From: Paenibacillus macerans
GTDB taxonomy: Bacteria; Bacillota; Bacilli; Paenibacillales; Paenibacillaceae
Reading direction: 5' to 3'
Assembly: GCF_900454495.1 (NCBI RefSeq)
Contig: NZ_UGSI01000001.1
Location: 3,596,001-3,660,000 of the forward strand
DNA: 64,000 nt
Part shown: one piece after another, positions 24,730 through 32,827 of the stretch
Layout of the letters: each line of letters begins with the position of its first letter
How positions within the stretch are numbered: the stretch's first letter is position 1
Position numbers and translations under genes: made by a program
The notes under the pieces: generated by a model
What the model was told of the DNA's origin: nothing
Seen by the model: only the letters and a program-made list of their open reading frames with translations
Databases searched by the model: none

Positions 24730-25455
24730 CTAGTCCCCGGCCACCACGCGGGCGTAAATGGCCTCTGCGGCAAAGCTGATATGTCGTTTCATCACGGCGC
24801 GCGATTGGTGTTTGTCGCGGGCCTCGAGCGCTGCGAGAATCTCCTTGTGCTCCCCGCAGTTAGCCGAACGCACATTTTCGTCGTAAGGCATCAGATCGAG
24901 CGCGGGATTAATCCTAGTCCGAATCTTTCGGACCGCCGCCTCGCAGTAGGGGTTGCCCGAAGCCTTGGCGATGGTCAGATGAAATTTGACGTCCAGCGCC
25001 CGGAACCATTCCCGCGTACAGTCCGGTTCCAAGCTCTGTTCCAGATAGCTTTGGAGGAGCTTCAGCTCGCCTGCGGTGATCCGCTCAGCGGCAAGAAAAG
25101 CGCTCTCCGGCTCCACAATCGACCGGTATTCGAACACCTTTTGCATCTGATTCCAATCCCGCCTGATCTCCTCCCGGGTTCGCTTATGGGCGTAGGCCGT
25201 CGCCGGCAGGATAAACGTTCCCCCCTTGGCCCCGACCCGCTTCTCAATGAGGCCCTTGGCCTCCAACGCGGCAAGCGCCTCGCGCACCGTAATGCGGCTG
25301 GCATTAAAAATCTCCGCAAGCTCCCTTTCGGACGGAAGCTGATCCTCGCTCATAAATTCTTTCAGGATGATCGCTTCCTCCAGCTGCTCCTTGATGAATT
25401 CGCTGACCTTTTTGGTCGATACCTTCTCAAAGGGCAGGGGAAATTGAATCGACAT
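24730..25455 (-). CDS. GntR-family regulator, FadR subgroup
   Basis: A 241-residue regulator with the winged helix DQLPSERELAEIFNASRITVREALAALEAKGLIEKRVG and an all-helical FCD effector domain (about residues 90-235) whose His/Asp residues could bind a metal. ATG at 25455 has GGAG 8 bases upstream. It heads the M20/oligopeptide region and has a palindromic operator directly upstream. Confidence 0.92.
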   Translation of the reverse strand: MSIQFPLPFEKVSTKKVSEFIKEQLEEAIILKEFMSEDQLPSERELAEIFNASRITVREALAALEAKGLIEKRVGAKGGTFILPATAYAHKRTREEIRRDWNQMQKVFEYRSIVEPESAFLAAERITAGELKLLQSYLEQSLEPDCTREWFRALDVKFHLTIAKASGNPYCEAAVRKIRTRINPALDLMPYDENVRSANCGEHKEILAALEARDKHQSRAVMKRHISFAAEAIYARVVAGD

Positions 25456-25474
25456 ATTTAACACTCCGATCTAT

Positions 25475-25499
25475 TAATGGTCTAGATCTTATACCATTA
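25475..25499. promoter_or_regulatory. FadR-type operator
   Basis: Perfect 7-bp arms TAATGGT and ACCATTA flank 11 bases. TGGT-N-ACCA is the usual FadR/FCD pattern. It lies 20 bases before the regulator start, so autoregulation is likely. Confidence 0.6.
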
Positions 25500-25659
25500 C
25501 TATAATACCAAGTAAACTGATATGCAATCTAAAATTTTATTTTCAACATTTTGGGTGAATTAGATTCGAATCCCTTGTTTTATAATTTCTACACTATCTT
25601 AGGAATCCCTTGGTATCGGAGTAAATGTGCGGGGACGGCCGTTTTCCGGTGAATTTGGC

Positions 25660-25690
25660 TTGACCTGAAATGCTTTTCATACTTTATAGT
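25660..25690 (+). promoter_or_regulatory. Probable promoter of the HAD phosphatase gene
   Basis: TTGACC (25660-25665) and TTTATA (25683-25688) are 17 bases apart, about 55 bases before the start codon. Confidence 0.4.
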
Positions 25691-25742
25691 AGAGGTAATA
25701 GTGAAATGTTCGTTTTTTAATATGAGATTAAGAGGAGGCAAC

Positions 25743-26516
25743 ATGAGCTACAAAATCGTATTTTTTGACATTGACGGAACATTGGTAAACGAACAGAAAG
25801 AAATTCCGGAATCCGCCCTGCAGGCTGTGCTTGAGCTAAAGCGCAAGGGGATTGAGACGGTCATCGCCACGGGAAGGGCGCCTTATTTCATTACGAAAAT
25901 TGCCGGACGGCTGGGCATAGATTCGTTTGTCTGCCTGAACGGCGCCTACGTCGTATACAAGGGATGCCCGGTCGTAGAGTATACGATTCCCAAGGAGCAC
26001 CTTGAACCGCTGGTCGAGCGGGCGGGAAAACATAATCACTACCTGGTTTATCAAGGCAAAGAAGCTTACTTCTCCAACGCCAAACAGCATCCTGCTTTGC
26101 TGCAGTCGGTCTCTTCCTTAAAGGTAGAGCTCCCGGGTTACGATCCGGACTTCTGGCGGCATTCCGACGTATACCAGGCTTTTTTGCACTGCACGGCAGA
26201 GGAGGAGCATCTATATACGAGCGATATCCCTCATTTGCGGTTTGTCCGCTGGCATAGGCACGCCATGGATGTCATGCCTGTGGGTGGCTCCAAAGCGCGG
26301 GGCATTCAGGACTTGCTCCAGCACTTGGAGGTAAGCCCCAAAGAAGTCGTAGCCTTCGGCGACGGGCTTAACGACAGGGAAATGCTGACTCTCGCCGGGC
26401 TGGGCATAGCCATGGGGAACGGTCACGAGCAGCTCAAAGCTTGCGCGGATTACACCACCACCGACGTGGACAATGACGGGATCGCCAACGGCTTAAAATA
26501 TGCGGGATTGCTGTAG
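25743..26516 (+). CDS. Cof-type HAD-superfamily phosphatase
   Basis: A 257-residue HAD-IIB hydrolase. Motif I is FFDIDGTLVNEQ (nucleophile Asp), motif II VIATGRAP, and motif IV FGDGLNDREMLTLAGLGIAMGN. The cap domain fits the Cof group, which dephosphorylates sugar phosphates and cofactors; the substrate here is unknown. ATG at 25743 is preceded by GAGGAGG. It is a single plus-strand gene. Confidence 0.93.
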   Translation: MSYKIVFFDIDGTLVNEQKEIPESALQAVLELKRKGIETVIATGRAPYFITKIAGRLGIDSFVCLNGAYVVYKGCPVVEYTIPKEHLEPLVERAGKHNHYLVYQGKEAYFSNAKQHPALLQSVSSLKVELPGYDPDFWRHSDVYQAFLHCTAEEEHLYTSDIPHLRFVRWHRHAMDVMPVGGSKARGIQDLLQHLEVSPKEVVAFGDGLNDREMLTLAGLGIAMGNGHEQLKACADYTTTDVDNDGIANGLKYAGLL

Positions 26517-26611
26517 ATTTATGCGCTTGAACCGATGGCCCAGGCGAGCGGTACAACGCTAAACATCCAAGGAAAAGGTCCGCCAGACCTATCTGAGAAA
26601 CTCCTGTAAAA

Positions 26612-26813
26612 ACATAAGGACATAAAATGTCGTTATTCCGGCGCTATCCGTTCATTTGAGAGAAATAGAGGCCATTTATGTCGCTATTTTCTCGGATCAC
26701 AAGGAAATGCCCGCGTTCTGGACCCTTCATAGAAAAATAGGGACAAAAAGTGCCGCTAATGGGGGATGAGCCTGGCTGGTTCCGGATAATAAGAGCATAA
26801 AGTTCCGCTATTT
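26612..26813. repeat. Four-unit ladder repeat, copy L3
   Basis: Units start at 26612, 26663, 26735 and 26787 (spacings 51, 72, 52). Left arms read ACATAAGG, AAATAGAGG, AAATAGGGA and TAATAAGAG; right arms include CGCTATTT and CCGCTATTT. It lies between two convergent genes. The remaining spacer to 27023 holds the terminator below. Confidence 0.85.
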
Positions 26814-26881
26814 GGGAGGCTGGCTGCCTTGGTTGTCCAAGTAGTCGGCTGTCAAGCAACGATTATTAGATTGAGCGCAAT

Positions 26882-26936
26882 AAAACGCCCGACGGTGCCC
26901 CTGAGCTTTTTCAAAGGCACGCCGTCGGGCGTTTTT
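26882..26936. terminator. Strong bidirectional terminator
   Basis: AAAACGCCCGACGG and CCGTCGGGCGTTTT pair over 14 bp with a further TGCC/GGCA extension. Confidence 0.85.
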
Positions 26937-27023
26937 CCCTATCTGCCGCCGGGGAACCGCAAGAATTCCGGATCGCCGGAAACAAGCAGCGTCATAGCGG
27001 AAGAGCATCCGATATTTCCCCGG

Positions 27024-27212
27024 TCAGATTCTCCGGGGCCGCAAATGGAGGTAAAGCGGCGGTCCGTCGGCAAAATCGCGATGGGTCACCTTGACAAACT
27101 CGCCTTCCCGCTCAATGAGCGGGGACATCTCGCTGTCATTGGGCGTCTCGGCCCCGGCCGCTAAGGACATGACCAGCCGCCGTTTGTCCTCGGCATACTT
27201 TTTGTGCGGCAT
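27024..27212 (-). CDS. Small uncharacterised protein, 62 residues
   Basis: A 62-codon frame with codon use like real genes here (GC-rich third positions). Basic N-terminus, then an acidic middle and HRDFADGPPLYLHLRPRRI at the end. No family recognised and no clear ribosome binding site before ATG 27212. It starts just after the terminator of the downstream phosphatase gene, and could be an artefact. Confidence 0.4.
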   Translation of the reverse strand: MPHKKYAEDKRRLVMSLAAGAETPNDSEMSPLIEREGEFVKVTHRDFADGPPLYLHLRPRRI

Positions 27213-27254
27213 TTTGGGACGCCTGAACGCCTATGGGAAAGGCGCAGCCAAAAA

Positions 27255-27278
27255 TGCCGCACATTTTAACGTGCGGCA
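27255..27278 (-). terminator. Terminator of the phosphatase gene
   Basis: TGCCGCAC and GTGCGGCA flank an 8-base loop, followed on the minus strand by a T-run. Confidence 0.8.
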
Positions 27279-27293
27279 CCTTGCCGGTTCAGC

Positions 27294-27779
27294 CTACGCC
27301 AAGGCCTCCCGCCGGATCCGTTCCAGCAAAGCCCGGCAGCCCTGCTGCACCATCTCGTAAACCTCCTCGAAATTGCCCGTATAATACGGGTCGGGCACTT
27401 CCTTGATTTTCGAGTCGGGAACAAGGTCGAGCAGCTTCCATATTTGGGCATCCGTCTGGCGCGCCAGCGCTCTCAAATCCCGCTCGTTTTGGTTGTCCAT
27501 GGCGATGATATAGTCGAAATCCGAGAAATCCGCAGGCGCGACCTGTCTGGCCCGCAGCCCTTCGTACGATATTCCGTACTGGTCCAAAATCCGGCGTGTG
27601 CCGTGATGCGGCGGATTGCCGGTATGCCAGTTGCCCGTTCCCGCCGAATCGATGCGAAACCGGCCGCTTAAATCCGCTTCGGCCACCAGATGCCGGAACA
27701 CGGCTTCGGCCATCGGCGAACGGCAGATGTTTCCGAGGCACACAAACAAAACGCCGATCGGTTGTTGCTTGTCCTTCAT
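27294..27779 (-). CDS. Low-molecular-weight protein tyrosine phosphatase
   Basis: A 161-residue phosphatase. The P-loop VCLGNICRSPMAEAV holds the catalytic Cys and Arg, and the acid loop DPYYTGNFEEVY supplies the general-acid Asp. Length and layout match the YfkJ/Wzb group. It could act on tyrosine kinases of the polysaccharide or stress pathways, but it stands alone here. Confidence 0.93.
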   Translation of the reverse strand: MKDKQQPIGVLFVCLGNICRSPMAEAVFRHLVAEADLSGRFRIDSAGTGNWHTGNPPHHGTRRILDQYGISYEGLRARQVAPADFSDFDYIIAMDNQNERDLRALARQTDAQIWKLLDLVPDSKIKEVPDPYYTGNFEEVYEMVQQGCRALLERIRREALA

Positions 27780-27877
27780 TACGCTTTCCCCCCTGGTCAG
27801 ATATTACTATAGGATTTCCGTCAGAACAACCTGCCGGTGATTTTTACGGTTGGGGGCCACTCTAAACGGCAGCAAAA

Positions 27878-27911
27878 GGCCCTGCCCGGGAGTATCCTCC
27901 CGGGCAGGGCC
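27878..27911 (-). terminator. Terminator of AraC/GyrI-like regulator
   Basis: GGCCCTGCCCGGGAG and CTCCCGGGCAGGGCC form a perfect 15-bp stem with a 4-base loop, followed on the minus strand by TTTT. Confidence 0.8.
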
Positions 27912-27972
27912 TCTATGAAGACGACGCTGGGCTGCCCCCGGTTGGGCAAATCCGCCGTCCCCGGGACAAACG

Positions 27973-28848
27973 CTACTCTTTCCGCACGACCGGAATCCAG
28001 ATTTCGCTTTTGTACGTCGGCGAGGTGACGTCTGGGCTTTCGTTCCAGAGAATTTCCGGCCCTTCGGCCAGCTCGTAATTTACGGACGGGAACCACTCGG
28101 CGTATATTCGTCCCCAAACGTTTTGCAGTGTCTCGGGGAACGGCCCCACCGCTGTGAACACCGCCCATGTCGAAGCAGCGACTTCAAGCGATGCCAGATG
28201 AGCGGGACAGTCCCGCGTAGTGGCGACGCCGATATAGTGATCGAGTTCCCCTTGCTCCTTCATCCGGCCCTCCGAAAAATTCGCCGACGCGCTGATCATC
28301 CCGGCCGGCTCCACATTGGACAGCCCTTTCAGGAGCCGAATGGTCTCCTCGTCCAAGCTCTGCCACATTTCCGCGATCTGCGGATTGACACCGTGAAATT
28401 GGATCGGCACTCGTTTGGATAACCCCACAATCCGAAAAGCCTCTTTTTCCACAATACGATAGTTCATTTCGCTTCCTCCTTGAACGGTAAATTGGAAGGT
28501 CATACGCGGATAAGCTTTTAACGGTTGGCCTGGATTTCTCGCTTCGGACGGCATGATGCCGTGCATGACTTGAAACGCCCGGGCGAAAGCGTCCGCCGAG
28601 CCGTATCCGTATTTTACCGCTACGTCGATAATCCGGACATCTTGATGCTGCAGCTCGAACGCGGCCAGCGTCAGCCGCCTGCGGCGAATGTATTCGGACA
28701 ACGTCACGCCGGCCAGAAAAGAAAACATCCGCTTGAAGTGATATTCCGAACAAACGGCGAGCCTGGCCGCTTCCTTATAATCGATTTCATCCGCCAGATG
28801 CTGCTCGATATAGTTTAAAGCGGCGTTTAAGTTTTTAAGCGAATCCAT
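27973..28848 (-). CDS. AraC-family regulator with GyrI-like effector domain
   Basis: A 291-residue protein. The N-terminal pair of helix-turn-helices is AraC type (YKEAARLAVCSEYHFKRMFSF and IDVAVKYGYGSADAFARAF). From about residue 125 it is a GyrI-like/SOUL-type ligand-binding domain (YRIVEKEAFRIVGLSKRV ... SEIWIPVVRKE), as in multidrug-sensing regulators. ATG at 28848 has GGAGG 8 bases upstream. No obvious target gene is adjacent. Confidence 0.9.
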   Translation of the reverse strand: MDSLKNLNAALNYIEQHLADEIDYKEAARLAVCSEYHFKRMFSFLAGVTLSEYIRRRRLTLAAFELQHQDVRIIDVAVKYGYGSADAFARAFQVMHGIMPSEARNPGQPLKAYPRMTFQFTVQGGSEMNYRIVEKEAFRIVGLSKRVPIQFHGVNPQIAEMWQSLDEETIRLLKGLSNVEPAGMISASANFSEGRMKEQGELDHYIGVATTRDCPAHLASLEVAASTWAVFTAVGPFPETLQNVWGRIYAEWFPSVNYELAEGPEILWNESPDVTSPTYKSEIWIPVVRKE

Positions 28849-28986
28849 CGTCTGTACCTCCTTCACATTCACAGGATAACAGGATCAAGCTGGCCCGATC
28901 CGACTTTTCGTGCCCGAAAATAACGGGGGTGTTCATCTTGTGCTGCAGCCGGTTGGAGCAGCGGGCGTTTGGAGCAGCAGCGGGTT

Positions 28987-29814
28987 TTACCGCGTGCAAG
29001 CCCGGTAAGCGGTCGGGGAAATCCCCGTATGCGCCTTAAATTGGCGGGAGAAATGAGAGAGCTGCATGCCGAGCCGTTCGGCGATTTCGGCGATGCTCTC
29101 GTCGGTATACGTCAGCAGCCGCTTGGCTTCTTCCATTCGCTTGCGCTGCACGTAGTGCATCGGGGTGACGCCCATAATTTTTTTAAAATACGGGATAAAA
29201 TAATTCGGATGCAGGTGGGCGATATCGGCCAGCGCTTCGATCTCTATCGGCTCGTGCAGGTGCTCCTGAATATACTTCAGCACGCCCGCCAGCTTGTTCC
29301 GCTCCGTAAACTGCATATAATCCTTCAAAAAGTCCCGGTATCCCCCTTCCTCCAGGCAGCAGGCCAACAAATTGAGCAGTCCGGCCTGGAGCCTTAAGCC
29401 CGCAAACGGCCCGCCCGCCTGGAACAGACCGATCATCGTCTCAAACGTCGTACGGACAAATTCCGGGTCGCGGACATCGCTGATGTACAGCTTGCTCCCC
29501 GCGTGAAACAGCGGCCACTCCCCCACCTGCGCGTCGAAATGGCAAAAATACCGGGTATACGGATTGTCCGGTGCGGTGAAGGTCGTTTGGCTCGATCCCG
29601 CCGGCATGATCATCAGTTGGTTCGGCCGCGGATAATACGTGGTTCCGTTGATGACCACCGCACCCTCGCCTTGGGCGATAAAATACAGCCGGTTGAAGCT
29701 CGGGGCTTGCTCCGCCCGGTTCCAGCCGGGGAACCCGCTTTTAAGCTGGACATGCGTTACCGTTACGGTCAGGCTTTCGGGCAGCCGCCCGGCCAGTTGC
29801 TCGGCTTCTTTCAT
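28987..29814 (-). CDS. AraC-family transcriptional regulator
   Basis: A 275-residue regulator with an N-terminal cupin-like sensor (LYFIAQGEGAVVINGTTYYPRPNQLMIMP) and a C-terminal AraC DNA-binding domain (IEALADIAHLHPNYFIPYFKKIMGVTP and IAEIAERLGMQLSHFSRQFKAHTGISP). ATG at 29814 has GAGGGAG upstream; longer in-frame starts lack one. It is divergent from the Gfo/Idh/MocA cluster and likely controls it. Confidence 0.92.
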   Translation of the reverse strand: MKEAEQLAGRLPESLTVTVTHVQLKSGFPGWNRAEQAPSFNRLYFIAQGEGAVVINGTTYYPRPNQLMIMPAGSSQTTFTAPDNPYTRYFCHFDAQVGEWPLFHAGSKLYISDVRDPEFVRTTFETMIGLFQAGGPFAGLRLQAGLLNLLACCLEEGGYRDFLKDYMQFTERNKLAGVLKYIQEHLHEPIEIEALADIAHLHPNYFIPYFKKIMGVTPMHYVQRKRMEEAKRLLTYTDESIAEIAERLGMQLSHFSRQFKAHTGISPTAYRACTR

Positions 29815-29929
29815 AGGAATTATCGTCTCCCTCGTTTCCTTTGATCGTGGGTCCGGCAATTTACGGATTAATTTTGCAAGCACTTTCATTGGTTGTTTGA
29901 TGTTCTTATTGTAGCATCGCGTTTTTACC

Positions 29930-29968
29930 AAATACACCTTAATTTTGTGCAAAATACCCTTAATCTTT
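29930..29968. promoter_or_regulatory. AraC-type direct-repeat binding site
   Basis: Two copies of an AAATAC(A)CCTTAAT motif have their CCTTAAT cores at 29937 and 29958, 21 bp apart, two helical turns. They lie in the divergent spacer 29815-30125 between the AraC gene and the oxidoreductase cluster. A weak cre-like site sits near 29878-29891. Confidence 0.5.
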
Positions 29969-30125
29969 GCCATTCTCATCGTTTGGAATTCAAGCTAAGC
30001 TAAGGGGGCATGAGATACATACTCGGCGGTTTAAAAACGGTAGCGGAGAGGGGAGCTTAAGGAGATTCGCCGTTACCGAACGGAACATCCCTCCACCCAA
30101 AAATTCGAGAAAGGCAGGGAGCATC

Positions 30126-31298
30126 ATGGACAAAGTACGGTTTGGCATCATCGGTATCGGAAATATGGGGACGTCGCACGCGCTCTCTTTGATAGGCGAC
30201 ATTAAGGGGGCGGAGCTGACGGCCGTATGCGATTGGAACCCGGAAAGGCTGAACTGGGCAAAGGAGCGATTGCCGAGTGCGGTGCGCGCTTTTGACCAGG
30301 CGGAAGCCTTTTTCGCTGCGCGGGTTATGGACGCCGTGTTGATCGCAACGCCGCATTACGATCACCCGACGCTGGCGGTGCAGGCTTTTGAGAGCGGTTA
30401 CCATGTGCTCGTGGAAAAGCCGGCCGGCGTGTACACCAAAGCGGTCCGCGAAATGAACGAAGCCGCCGCGAAATCCGGCAAGCGGTTCGGGATCATGTAC
30501 AATCAGCGGACGAACCCGCTGTATGCGAAGCTGCGCGATCTAGTACTGTCCGGGGAGCTCGGAACGATCCGCAGGACGAACTGGATCATCACGAACTGGT
30601 ATCGGTCGCAAAGCTACTATGATTCCGGCGGCTGGCGGGCGACCTGGGCCGGGGAAGGCGGCGGCGTGCTGCTGAACCAGGACCCGCACCAGCTTGACCT
30701 GTGGCAGTGGACGACCGGAATGATGCCGAAGCGGGTGCGGGCTTTTTGCCATTTCGGGAAGCACCGCAGCATCGAGGTCGAGGATGACGTCACCGCCTAT
30801 GTGGAATACGAAAACGGCGCAACCGGCCTGTTCGTCACGACCACCGGCGAAACGCCGGGGACGAACCGGTTCGAGCTGGCGGGGGACAATGGGAAGATCG
30901 TCGTCGAGGACGGCAAGCTGACGTTTTGGCGCCTGCGCGTGCCGGAGCCGAAGTTCAACGCCGAATATACCGGCGGATTCGGGCAGCCGGAATGCTGGAA
31001 ATGCGAAATCCCCGTGGAAGGCGGCATAGGTCCCCAGCACAAAGGCATCCTGCAAAATTTCACCAACGCGGTGCTGCACGGCGAACCGCTCTTGGCTCCG
31101 GGGGAAGAAGGCATCCTCGGCCTGACGATTTCCAACGCCATGCACCTGTCCGCCTGGACGGAGGATTGGGTGCAGCTGCCGCTCGATGAAGATTTATTCT
31201 ACGAAAAGCTGCAGGAAAAAATCAAAACCTCGGTGTACCGCAAGGGCAGCGGGGGCGCAGGCGGCGGCAGAGTGCTGGACGTGTCGGGTACTCACTAA
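30126..31298 (+). CDS. Gfo/Idh/MocA-family oxidoreductase
   Basis: A 390-residue NAD(P)-dependent sugar or cyclitol dehydrogenase. Rossmann motif FGIIGIGNMGTSHA at the N-terminus, EKPAG catalytic-lysine motif (HVLVEKPAGVYT) and GGGVLLNQDPHQLDLWQW with the active-site His. ATG at 30126 has GGCAGGGAG just upstream. First gene of the cluster opposite the AraC gene. Substrate unknown. Confidence 0.92.
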   Translation: MDKVRFGIIGIGNMGTSHALSLIGDIKGAELTAVCDWNPERLNWAKERLPSAVRAFDQAEAFFAARVMDAVLIATPHYDHPTLAVQAFESGYHVLVEKPAGVYTKAVREMNEAAAKSGKRFGIMYNQRTNPLYAKLRDLVLSGELGTIRRTNWIITNWYRSQSYYDSGGWRATWAGEGGGVLLNQDPHQLDLWQWTTGMMPKRVRAFCHFGKHRSIEVEDDVTAYVEYENGATGLFVTTTGETPGTNRFELAGDNGKIVVEDGKLTFWRLRVPEPKFNAEYTGGFGQPECWKCEIPVEGGIGPQHKGILQNFTNAVLHGEPLLAPGEEGILGLTISNAMHLSAWTEDWVQLPLDEDLFYEKLQEKIKTSVYRKGSGGAGGGRVLDVSGTH

Positions 31299-31335
31299 CG
31301 GAGAGGCCAACTGGTTGGGCGAGGCTGATGGGGTT

Positions 31336-31533
31336 TGTAGAGGCAGATGGAGTTAGTGGAGGTTGATGGAGTTGGTAGAGGTTGGTGGGTGCTGGTGATC
31401 TGGGGGATCGGGCGATTGGGCGGGTAGGTGAACGGGTGGATGGACGGGTGGATGGACGGTTAGGCGGTTGGACGGGCGGTTGGACGGACGGGCGGTTGGA
31501 CGGACGGGTGGATGAACGGTTAGGCGGTTGGAC
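31336..31533. repeat. G-rich degenerate tandem repeats
   Basis: Short G-rich words such as GGTTGGACGG, GGATGGACGG and GGTAGAGGTT repeat many times. No reading frame is supported. Together with L4 and the pyrimidine-rich repeats it fills the 31299-31973 spacer. Confidence 0.7.
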
Positions 31534-31537
31534 GTAA

Positions 31538-31738
31538 AAATAGCGGTAAAAAATGTCGTTATTTATTTTGTCCTCTACCTATTCAGGAAAATAAGGGAAA
31601 ATTATGTCGCTATTTAAGGGACTGAGTGGAAAAATGCCCGTTCAGCCGGGGTTGCTCTAAAAATAGAGACAAAATTTGCCGCTATCTGAGTACAAAGCTC
31701 ATGACGCTGCAAAATAAGGCCATAAAATGCCGCTATTT
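31538..31738. repeat. Four-unit ladder repeat, copy L4
   Basis: Units start at 31538, 31589, 31661 and 31712 (spacings 51, 72, 51). Left arms AAATAGCGG, AAATAAGGG, AAATAGAGA, AAATAAGGC; right arms CGTTATTT, CGCTATTT, CGCTATCT, CGCTATTT. Unlike L3 and L5 it lies between two genes of the same direction. Confidence 0.87.
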
Positions 31739-31742
31739 TTCC

Positions 31743-31845
31743 CCAACTATTCCCCTAGTACCTTTCCCTGCTACTTTTCCCTGCTACCTTTCCCTACTAC
31801 TTCCCGATACTACTTTTCCCTACCACCTTTCCCTGCCACAGTAAC
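31743..31845. repeat. Pyrimidine-rich tandem repeats
   Basis: Near-repeats of CTTTCCCTGCTAC and CTACTTTTCCCT in a strand that is almost only C and T, directly after ladder L4. Confidence 0.65.
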
Positions 31846-31973
31846 CAATGCACCCCATTTTCATATCAGCCCCCCCCTATCTAAGAAAGCCGCCGTGCTA
31901 GTCCGACCGACCTGTTTTATGTATGCCGACAAGCTTATACCTAAGGATTACACCAAAGGAGGAGCGATGTAAG

Positions 31974-32822
31974 ATGAAATTGTCCGTGTTTACGGTGGCC
32001 ACGCCGGATTTGACGCCGGAGGAGCTGGTTCTGACGGCGCGGGAAGCCGGGCTGGATGGCGTCGAGTGGCGCTTCAAGGGGGTGCCCGCCGAAGCCAAGG
32101 ATGAAGCGCCGTCGTTTTGGCGCAACAACCTGTGCTCGATTGACCCAGGACTTTCGGATACAGAAATGCTGCGGTTCAAGGAGATTACGGAGGCGCAGGG
32201 CCTGGAGGTCGTTAGCGTAACGCCGTACTTAAATTCCTTGAACCTGGAGGAGACGGATCGGGCCTTTCGGGCCGCCCGTCTGCTCGGGGCGAAGATGATC
32301 CGCGTCGGAGCGGCCGGCTACGACGGGTCTACACCCTATCCTGAACTGTACGAGGCCACCGTCCGCTATTTAAAGGAAGCCGAGCGGATGGCGAAGCAGT
32401 ACGGGGTCAAAGGCGTTGTGGAAACGCATCACAATACGATCGCGCCAAGCGCCGGGCTCGCCCACCGGCTGGTCAGTCACTGTGATCCGGAATATATCGG
32501 CGTGCTGTTTGATCCCGGCAACATGGTGCATGAAGGGTATGAACGGTTCAAAATGGGGCTGGAGCTGCTCGGTCCTTATTTAGCGCATGTGCACGTGAAA
32601 AATGCCGTTTGGACGCAGGACGGCGCACGCGCGGACGGGACGGCCGGCTGGCGTTCCGAGTGGGCCCCGCTGGCAAGCGGGATCGTCGATTTCCGCACAC
32701 TTCTCTATGACCTGAAATCCGCAGGTTATGACGGCTGCCTCGGCATCGAGGATTTCAGCGGCCAGTACGATTCCAAAACGCTGCTCAAAGCGTTTGCCGA
32801 ATTTATGCGCGAAAGGATGTAA
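31974..32822 (+). CDS. Sugar phosphate isomerase/epimerase
   Basis: A 282-residue TIM-barrel protein of the AP-endonuclease-2/IolE-IolH-like family. It starts MKLSVFTVATPDLTPEEL and shows VETHHNTIAPS, VLFDPGNMVHEG and a metal-site pattern with HVHVKNA and CLGIEDFSGQ. AAGGAGG lies 11 bases upstream. It ends 5 bases before the next oxidoreductase gene. Likely isomerises or epimerises a keto-sugar or inosose made by the neighbouring dehydrogenases. Confidence 0.9.
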   Translation: MKLSVFTVATPDLTPEELVLTAREAGLDGVEWRFKGVPAEAKDEAPSFWRNNLCSIDPGLSDTEMLRFKEITEAQGLEVVSVTPYLNSLNLEETDRAFRAARLLGAKMIRVGAAGYDGSTPYPELYEATVRYLKEAERMAKQYGVKGVVETHHNTIAPSAGLAHRLVSHCDPEYIGVLFDPGNMVHEGYERFKMGLELLGPYLAHVHVKNAVWTQDGARADGTAGWRSEWAPLASGIVDFRTLLYDLKSAGYDGCLGIEDFSGQYDSKTLLKAFAEFMRERM

Positions 32823-32827
32823 AACCG

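Noticed and set aside
29878..29891. cre-like site before the AraC gene
   Set aside because: The central CG pair is replaced by CA, which CcpA sites normally keep, so I do not list it as a feature.
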